This document shows positions 7,459 to 11,726 of a DNA stretch of 11,726 nucleotides, piece by piece. The notes under the pieces were generated by a model, which saw only the letters and a list, made by a program, of their open reading frames with translations, searched no databases and had not been told where the DNA came from. Source of the DNA: Caulobacteraceae bacterium. Its GTDB lineage: Bacteria; Pseudomonadota; Alphaproteobacteria; Caulobacterales; Caulobacteraceae. The stretch covers positions 1-11,726 of the forward strand of contig JASLDZ010000084.1 in NCBI GenBank assembly GCA_030151985.1, written 5' to 3'. Positions within the stretch are counted from its first letter, which is position 1. Every line of letters starts with the position of its first letter. The position numbers and the translations under genes are program-made.

Positions 7459-7967
7459 TATTTGGAGACCTTGGTCAGATCCCAGGTGGCTTCGGAGCCC
7501 TTGGACACTTCGCCGGTCTTCGTGTCCTGCTTGTTGTAGGTGTACTTCACGGTCGCGAAGGCGAACGAGACCGACTCGGTCGGGGTGTCGTCGCCGCCGC
7601 CGGAGCCGGACCACTGCACGCTCTCCACCATCACGTCGGTGAAGTCGTACTGGATGAAGATGCCTTGCTTGCCCGCGGTGCCCGCGGCCTTGCGCAGGAT
7701 CACCTGGGCGGTCGCGTGGTGCTCGCCGGTGCAGCAGGAGTTCAGCATGAAGGGAGAGCCGATGTCGGCCTTCTTCATCACGTTGAAGCTCGAGATCGAG
7801 ACCTTGCCGGCCGTCAGGCCGCCGCCGCTCGAGCCCACCGTGGTGGGGTTGGACGCGCCCCAGCTGAACGAGAAGATCTCGAACGCGCCGGTCGGAATGC
7901 CGGTGGCCGTCGCCTCGCCCTTGATCTTGGTGCCGTCACCGACCTGCATATATGCGTCGAACGCCAT
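7458..7967 (-). CDS. hcp: T6SS tube protein Hcp (TssD)
   Basis: Hcp forms hexameric rings that stack into the inner tube, is expelled on firing and can carry effectors in its lumen. The 169-residue product starts MAFDAYMQVGDGTKIKGEAT. It shows the Hcp strands FEIFSFSWGASNP (29-41), GGGLTAGKVSISSFNVMKKAD (48-68), LNSCCTGEHH (75-84), VILRKAAG (89-96), YDFTDVMVESVQWSGSGGGDD (107-127) and TESVSFAFATVKYTYN (130-145). The charged tail after about 146 resembles the tail of P. aeruginosa Hcp1, so there is no fused effector domain. ATG 7967 follows a near-perfect AAGGAGG site, the best in the window, which fits Hcp being the most abundant product. It lies 65 bases after tssC and overlaps tagJ by one base. 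Confidence 0.97.
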   Translation of the reverse strand: MAFDAYMQVGDGTKIKGEATATGIPTGAFEIFSFSWGASNPTTVGSSGGGLTAGKVSISSFNVMKKADIGSPFMLNSCCTGEHHATAQVILRKAAGTAGKQGIFIQYDFTDVMVESVQWSGSGGGDDTPTESVSFAFATVKYTYNKQDTKTGEVSKGSEATWDLTKVSK

Positions 7968-7972
7968 AACTT

Positions 7973-7979
7973 CCTCCTT
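7973..7979 (-). promoter_or_regulatory. Near-consensus ribosome binding site of hcp
   Basis: On the - strand this reads AAGGAGG, 5 bases before ATG 7967. It is the closest match to the anti-16S consensus in the window. A CTCCCTT segment just upstream (7985-7991) could pair with it with one bulged base, which would allow translational control; that pairing is inference. Confidence 0.7.
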
Positions 7980-8012
7980 CGCCCCTAAGGGAGTTTGTCT
8001 GGTTCAATCCTC

Positions 8013-8028
8013 GGGCGCGTAAGCGCCC
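8013..8028 (-). other. Hairpin in the tssC-hcp intergenic region
   Basis: Bases 8013-8018 and 8023-8028 form a perfect 6-bp GGGCGC/GCGCCC stem with a 4-base loop, read in the transcript as TTAC. It begins 4 bases after the tssC stop codon and lies 45 bases before the hcp start. No U-run follows, so a strong terminator is unlikely. It could be a processing or stability element that lets hcp message differ in level from tssBC. The rest of the 65-base gap holds the hcp ribosome site. Confidence 0.5.
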
Positions 8029-8032
8029 AGCC

Positions 8033-9517
8033 TTAGCCCTTCCCGCCCGGAAGGCGGGAAACCATGCTGAGCGACACGTCCATCCCCTCGAACTGGTAAT
8101 GGGGGACGAAGCGGAACACGCCGCGATACTGCCCGGGGTTCTCTTCGTCCGGGATGATCTCGATGCTGGCCGACTTGAGCGGCTGCTTCGCCTTGGTCTC
8201 CTCCGACGAGATCGACGGGGAGGGATCGATGTACTGCTGGATCCAGCTCGACAGGTCGGCCTGAAGCTGCGGACCCTCACGGTTGGAGCCCACCCAGTCG
8301 CGCACCATGCACTTCAGGTAGTGCGCGAAGCGGCAGGAGGCGAACAGGTAGGGCAGGCGCGCCGCCAGGTTGGCGTTGGCCGTGGCCGCCGGATCCTCGT
8401 ACGCCTTGGGGGCGTGCACCGTCTGGGCGCCGATGAAGGTGGCCTGGTCGGTGTTCTTGCGGTGGATCAGCGCCATGAAGCCCGACTTGGAGAGCTCGGC
8501 CTCCCGACGGTCGCTGATGGCGATCTCGGTGGGGCACTTCGCATCGACCCCGCCGTCGTCGGTGGGGAAGGTCGCCGTCGGCAGCCCCTCGATCGTGCCG
8601 CCCGACTCCACGCCGCGAATCCGGGTGGTCCAGCCGTAGGTCTTGAACGCTTCGGTGATCCGCACGGCCAGGCCGTAGGAGGCGTTCACCCACAGGTGGT
8701 TGTCATGCGCGCCGCCCGTCTCCTCCTCGAAGGCGAACTCGTCCACCGGGTTGGTGTTGGCGCCATAGACCGGCCGGCCCAGGAAGCGCGGCAGCGTCAA
8801 CGCCAGGTAGCGGCTGTCGTTCATGTCGCGGAACGAGCGCCAGGCCATGTAGTCGACGCTGTCGAACTGCTTGGCCAGGTCGCGCGGGTTGGCCAGCTGC
8901 TGCCAGCTGTCCATACCCAGCATCTGCGGCGAGGTGCCCGCGATGAAGGGCGCGTGCGCCGCCGCGCCGATCTTCGACAGGCCCTTCATGATCTCGACGT
9001 CGGGGCCGGAGTTGTCGAAGTAGTAGTCGCACGTGAAGCAGCCGAACGGCTGGCCGCCCAGCTGGCCGAACTCGGCCTCGTAGATCTTCTTGAAGAGCGG
9101 GCTCTGGTCCCAGGCCGCGTCCTTGTACTGACGCAGCATCTTGCGCGTCTCGTCCTTGGAGATGTTCAGGACCCGGATCTTCAGGTCCTTGCCCGTGGAC
9201 GTGTTCATCACCAGGTAGTTCAGCCCACGCCACGCCGACTCCAACGCCTGGAAGTCCGGGTGGTGGATGATCTTGTTGACCTGCTCGGTCATCTTGCGAT
9301 CGAGGGCGGAGATCATGCCCTCGATGGTCAGGTAGATGTCCTCGCCGATGACCTGGCTGTCCGACAGCGCCTGCTGCGCCATGGTCTGGACAGCCTGTTC
9401 GATGCGCGACTTCTTCGCGTCGGTGTTCGGCTTGAACTCCTTCTGGAGCAGCGAGGCGAAGTCGCCTTCGCTGGTCTCGACGGCAAGGGCCGCGCCCTCG
9501 GTCTGCAACGTCGCCAT
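8033..9517 (-). CDS. tssC: T6SS contractile sheath large subunit TssC
   Basis: TssC (VipB/ImpD) pairs with TssB to build the contractile sheath around the Hcp tube. The 494-residue product has the family hallmarks in order. FASLLQKEFKP at 20-30 is the N-terminal segment. FQALESAWRGLNYLV at 89-103, EAEFGQLGGQPFG at 147-159 and AAAHAPFIAGTSPQMLGMDSW at 185-205 follow. Next come WRSFRDMNDSRYLALTLPRFLGRPVYG at 226-252, the HLWVNASYGLAVRITEAF region at 274-291 and SGGTIEGLPTATF at 305-317. RFAHYLKCMVRDWVGS is at 396-411 and the C-terminal GVFRFVPHYQFEGMDVSLSMVSRL at 466-489. ATG 9517 lies 27 bases after the tssB stop with a G-rich site (GGGGGCGGA) upstream. It ends in TAA. The TssB-TssC order and spacing are typical for equimolar sheath subunits. 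Nothing appears damaged. Confidence 0.97.
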   Translation of the reverse strand: MATLQTEGAALAVETSEGDFASLLQKEFKPNTDAKKSRIEQAVQTMAQQALSDSQVIGEDIYLTIEGMISALDRKMTEQVNKIIHHPDFQALESAWRGLNYLVMNTSTGKDLKIRVLNISKDETRKMLRQYKDAAWDQSPLFKKIYEAEFGQLGGQPFGCFTCDYYFDNSGPDVEIMKGLSKIGAAAHAPFIAGTSPQMLGMDSWQQLANPRDLAKQFDSVDYMAWRSFRDMNDSRYLALTLPRFLGRPVYGANTNPVDEFAFEEETGGAHDNHLWVNASYGLAVRITEAFKTYGWTTRIRGVESGGTIEGLPTATFPTDDGGVDAKCPTEIAISDRREAELSKSGFMALIHRKNTDQATFIGAQTVHAPKAYEDPAATANANLAARLPYLFASCRFAHYLKCMVRDWVGSNREGPQLQADLSSWIQQYIDPSPSISSEETKAKQPLKSASIEIIPDEENPGQYRGVFRFVPHYQFEGMDVSLSMVSRLPGGKG

Positions 9518-9544
9518 GTGATCCGCCCCCGCCCCCGTTGGCCC

Positions 9545-10060
9545 TTACGCTTCGCCGCCTTCGCCGGCCGCCGGTTTGGCGGCGGCGAGGCTCTTCATCA
9601 GGTCCGGGTCCTTCAGGACCTTGTCGAGCAGGTCCTGCGCCCCGTCCTTGCCGTCCATGTAGGCCATGAGGTCGCTGAGCTCCTGGCGCGCATCCAGGAG
9701 CTTCTTCAGCGCCGGGACCTTCTCGGCCACCTTGCCGGGCGTGAAGTCGTCCATGGACTTGAAGGTCAGGTCGACGGCCACCTTGCCTTCGCCGGTCAGG
9801 GTGTTGTCGACCTGGAACACGGCGCGGGGGGCGATGGCCTCCATCCGCTGCTCGAAGTTGTCCATGTCGAACTCGGAGAAGTCGCGCTTGTCGAGCGCCT
9901 TCTTCTCGACCTCGGACTTGCCGGACAGATCGCTCATCACGCCCATGACGAAGGGCAGGTCGATCTTCTGGCGGGAGCCGTAGGTCTCCACCTCGTACTC
10001 GATGTGCACCCGGGGGGCGCGGTTTTCCTTGATGAAACGCTGGCCGCTCTTGGAAGACAT
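9545..10060 (-). CDS. tssB: T6SS contractile sheath small subunit TssB
   Basis: TssB (VipA/ImpC) forms heterodimers with TssC that polymerise into the sheath. The 171-residue product shows the family signatures. RVHIEYEVETYGSRQKIDLPFVMGVMSDLSG covers 17-47. FSEFDMDNFEQRMEAIAPR covers 61-79, with the FKSMDDFTPGKVAEKVPALKKLLDAR block at 100-125. Helical sequence and an Ala/Gly/Glu-rich tail follow (from about 160). ATG 10058-10060 has only a loosely placed G-run upstream (GGGGGG, in a small potential hairpin at 10066-10077), so initiation may be structure-dependent. The gene follows a 95-base gap after tssA, the largest in the operon, and precedes tssC by 27 bases. In systems with TagJ, the TssB N-terminal region is the reported TagJ partner; here that region is present and intact. 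Confidence 0.97.
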   Translation of the reverse strand: MSSKSGQRFIKENRAPRVHIEYEVETYGSRQKIDLPFVMGVMSDLSGKSEVEKKALDKRDFSEFDMDNFEQRMEAIAPRAVFQVDNTLTGEGKVAVDLTFKSMDDFTPGKVAEKVPALKKLLDARQELSDLMAYMDGKDGAQDLLDKVLKDPDLMKSLAAAKPAAGEGGEA

Positions 10061-10084
10061 GCCCTGACCCCCCGGTCCCTATGA

Positions 10085-10102
10085 CGCCGTTCCCTAACGG
10101 CG
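10085..10102 (-). other. Hairpin in the tssA-tssB intergenic leader
   Basis: Bases 10085-10091 and 10096-10102 form a perfect 7-bp stem (CGCCGTT/AACGGCG) with a 4-base loop, AGGG in the transcript. It ends 24 bases before the tssB start. A second small stem, GACC/GGTC at 10066-10077, holds a G-run in its loop just ahead of tssB. No T-run follows either stem, so these look more like mRNA processing, stability or translation-control structures than a terminator. I saw no convincing sigma-70 or sigma-54 promoter in the gap. Confidence 0.5.
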
Positions 10103-10155
10103 GGCGGACCTTAGACCCGCGCCAAACCGCCCACAACGGGACTCGGCTGCGACAT

Positions 10156-11172
10156 TCACTCCTCGTCGAAGATTCCGCTGCGCTGCTTCAGGACGCGCTC
10201 CATCTGGTCGAGGCCGTCGGGCGCCAAGTCCTTCATCAGGGTGTAGAAATCCATCGTCACCCACCCCTTCGCGCGCTCCAGCATCAGGGGCAGAGGGTGG
10301 CTCGGCTCGTTGGCCCGGTAGTAGGCCCCGATCATGTCCAGCGCGCGGATCACGTCGTCCCGGCTGTTCACGCCGCCGGAGACCGAGCGCTTGGCGCCGC
10401 CGCCGCCGCCCGAGCCGCCGCCGCCTTCGGCGTAGCCGTGGTCGCCTTCCGCCTCCGCACCGTCGCTCTCGCCGGGAAGGAAGCTGCGGAGGGCCGCCTT
10501 GATCTGCGACAGCACCGCGTAGACCGGCGCGTAGTTCGGCGTCTCCTCGCCCTCGGCGCCCGCGGTGAAGGCGCGATCGGCGCGGCGCAGCCCCTCCTCG
10601 ATGCTCTCGAGGCGCTCGACGGCGGGACCGAGCGCCTCGACCCCCAGTTCGTCCAGGGCGGCGCGGAACAGGCCGTAGCCCTCGGCGGCGGCGCCCTCGC
10701 TGCGGAAGCGCTCGAAGTCGGCGCCGGTGAAGCGGCCCAGACGCGGGTGCTGCAGCAGCACCGTGCGCTCCAGGGGCGCCAGGAAGCTCCGGCGGTTGGA
10801 GAGCGCGTCGCACGGCGCCTTGCGGCCGGGCACGCCCAGCTCCTCCAGCTGCGGGTGCACCGTGTCCCAGTAGCCCTCGAACAGCCCGGCCAGCGCTTGC
10901 ACGCCCAGGTCCACCGTCTCCAGCGAGCCGCTCGCCGCGCCGGCGCGGGCCAGGTAGACGGCGAGCCAGACGTCCTTGGTGCGGGCGAACTGGTTCTCGA
11001 TCAGCTTCAGGATCGCGCGCCAGTCCTTCTCGGCGCCGTCGCCGTCGTCCCCGGACTCGCTCGACTCGAAGGCCTGTTCGAGCTCGGTGCGCTCGTTGTC
11101 GTAGGACAGGTCCTCGCCCGAGGGCTGCTCCTCCGAGATGGGGGCCAGGATGGTGTCGAGGTCGAGGGCCAT
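10156..11172 (-). CDS. tssA: T6SS tail assembly/cap protein TssA (ImpA domain)
   Basis: TssA proteins help start or coordinate co-polymerisation of tube and sheath at the baseplate or distal end. The 338-residue product has an ImpA N-terminal domain: LDLDTILAPISEEQPSGEDLSYD (3-25), DWRAILKLIENQFARTKDVWLAVYLARA (50-77), and the hallmark GLFEGYWDTVHPQLE (96-110). A middle helical part runs to about 235. A Gly/Glu-rich linker (about 235-270) contains GGGGSGGGGG at 250-259. A compact C-terminal domain spans about 270-335 with SRDDVIRALDMIGAYYRANEPSHPLPLMLERAK and DFYTLMKDLAPDGL. The length and C-terminus fit the short TssA1 type (P. aeruginosa TssA1, about 344 residues), not the long VasJ-like types. 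ATG 11172 has a TAGGA site 6 bases upstream. It starts 8 bases after the CHAT gene stop and ends in TGA 95 bases before tssB. Confidence 0.95.
   Translation of the reverse strand: MALDLDTILAPISEEQPSGEDLSYDNERTELEQAFESSESGDDGDGAEKDWRAILKLIENQFARTKDVWLAVYLARAGAASGSLETVDLGVQALAGLFEGYWDTVHPQLEELGVPGRKAPCDALSNRRSFLAPLERTVLLQHPRLGRFTGADFERFRSEGAAAEGYGLFRAALDELGVEALGPAVERLESIEEGLRRADRAFTAGAEGEETPNYAPVYAVLSQIKAALRSFLPGESDGAEAEGDHGYAEGGGGSGGGGGAKRSVSGGVNSRDDVIRALDMIGAYYRANEPSHPLPLMLERAKGWVTMDFYTLMKDLAPDGLDQMERVLKQRSGIFDEE
10396..10425 (-). repeat. GGN triplet repeat encoding the TssA glycine linker
   Basis: Glycine codons, mostly GGC, interrupted by one Ser codon, encode residues 250-259 (GGGGSGGGGG). 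The run is in frame and forms a flexible linker between the TssA middle region and C-terminal domain. Triplet slippage here would change linker length without a frameshift. Confidence 0.7.
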
Positions 11173-11180
11173 GAGGCGTC

Positions 11181-11726
11181 CTAGCTGACGGGCCGGGGGG
11201 CGGGCGTGGCGGCGACGACCGCCGGGCTCGCGCCGGGCATCGGCCGCGCGCCGTCCCCCACCACCGTGAAGGCGGCCCAGTAGTACGGGTGCGAATACTG
11301 GTCGGGCGAGGCCATGAGCGATGCGGCCGCCTGCCGCAGGGAGCCCGAAAGGCTGGGCGCGTTCGCCTGGAACATCGCCGTCATCAGCCGCACGGTGGCC
11401 TCGCTGTCGATCTGCCAGTGCGAGACGATCAGGGAGCGCGCCCCGGCGTAGATGAAGGCGCGCGTCAGCCCGCCCAGCGCCTCGCCCGCGCCGCCCAGCC
11501 CCGTGCGGTCCAGGTCGCCCTTCACGCCCCCCCCGGTGTCGCAGGCCGAGAGCACCACGAGGTCGGCGTCCAGCTTCAGCCCCAGGATCTTGGAGGCGGA
11601 GAGCAGCCCGTCGCTGCCGGGCGCCGCGTCGTCGACCGAGGTCAGGAGCGCGGGCTCGGGCAGGCAGCCGCCGGGCTGGGGCAGGAGGCCGTGGGTGGCG
11701 AAGTACAGCACCCGGTACTGGTCGAG
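11181..11726 (-). CDS. CHAT-domain cysteine peptidase, C-terminal part (N-terminus outside window)
   Basis: CHAT domains are caspase-like (clan CD) cysteine peptidases, often preceded by TPR repeats. The frame is open from the right edge; 181 residues are visible. The catalytic His lies in YFATHG (visible residue 12) and the catalytic Cys in LVVLSACDTGGG (visible residue 62), so the dyad is intact. The usual later motifs follow: GEALGGLTRAFIYAGARSLIVSHW (81-104), the helix with TVRLMTAMFQ, and the C-terminal HPYYWAAFTVVGDG (146-159). A Pro/Ala tail ends at TAG 11181-11183. The gene ends 8 bases before tssA, so co-transcription with the T6SS is very likely. The GTG at 11709-11711 is internal, since the conserved strand LDQYRVLYFATHG continues upstream of it. 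Substrate and role are unknown: control of secretion, processing of a partner, or toxin/defence are all open. Whether TPRs or a signal peptide precede it cannot be seen. Confidence 0.9.
   Translation of the reverse strand, partial: LDQYRVLYFATHGLLPQPGGCLPEPALLTSVDDAAPGSDGLLSASKILGLKLDADLVVLSACDTGGGVKGDLDRTGLGGAGEALGGLTRAFIYAGARSLIVSHWQIDSEATVRLMTAMFQANAPSLSGSLRQAAASLMASPDQYSHPYYWAAFTVVGDGARPMPGASPAVVAATPAPRPVS

Noticed and set aside
6688..7614. A longer version of tagJ starting upstream inside hcp
   Set aside because: The extra 52 residues are Arg-rich out-of-frame hcp sequence. The ImpE-like part begins at the ATG that overlaps the hcp stop (7458).
8099..10084. A 661-codon open frame on the + strand opposite tssC and tssB
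   Set aside because: It lies wholly antisense to two well-recognised conserved genes. Its translation is rich in Arg, Val, Leu, His and Gly with no recognisable domain, as expected for a mirror frame in GC-rich DNA.
10061..10155. A sigma-54 or sigma-70 promoter for tssB in the tssA-tssB gap
   Set aside because: The only TGGC-like element lacks a correctly spaced GC at the -12 position, and no paired -35/-10 hexamers were found by eye.
1..11726. Signs of a mobile element or recent transfer within the block
   Set aside because: No transposase, integrase, tRNA, direct or terminal repeats, or visible composition break was found; the operon is compact and intact.

Overview
The window is a GC-rich (roughly two-thirds G+C or more by eye, not computed) and densely coded piece of a proteobacterial chromosome. 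Protein style, the many GGC/GCC/CTG codons and GGAG-type ribosome binding sites fit an alphaproteobacterium, perhaps Caulobacterales; that placement is an inference from general impression and is not proven. No insertion sequence, integrase, tRNA, rRNA or CRISPR array is visible.

Layout, left to right. A DUF1203-family gene reads rightward, enters from the left edge and stops at 460. A long GC-rich hairpin (474-505) lies in the 52-base gap between convergent stops. From 513 to the right edge everything reads leftward as one tight block. In transcription order it is: CHAT-domain peptidase (C-terminal part only) > tssA > tssB > tssC > hcp (tssD) > tagJ/impE > tssE > tssF > tssG > tssH (clpV). 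Gaps are 8, 95, 27, 65, -1, 10, 5, -37 and 20 bases. No gene-free stretch exceeds 95 bases. The tight gaps imply one transcript whose promoter lies beyond the right edge.

The block is the tail-tube, sheath, baseplate and recycling half of a type VI secretion system (T6SS). TssA primes and caps tail assembly, and Hcp stacks into the inner tube. TssB and TssC form the contractile sheath, and TssE, TssF and TssG belong to the baseplate. ClpV (TssH) disassembles contracted sheath, and TagJ is the sheath/ClpV accessory protein. The order tssA-B-C-hcp-tagJ-E-F-G-clpV is the same as in the Pseudomonas aeruginosa H1-T6SS (PA0082-PA0090, from memory). The membrane-complex genes (tssJ, tssK, tssL, tssM), vgrG/PAAR and effectors are not in the window.

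The most unusual element is the CHAT cysteine peptidase gene, with its His-Cys dyad intact. It ends 8 bases before tssA and so appears to be co-transcribed with the T6SS. Secondary points are two structured intergenic leaders (tssA-tssB and tssC-hcp), a TTG start for tssF, a GTG start for tssG inside tssF, a low-complexity insert in ClpV and a glycine-repeat linker in TssA.
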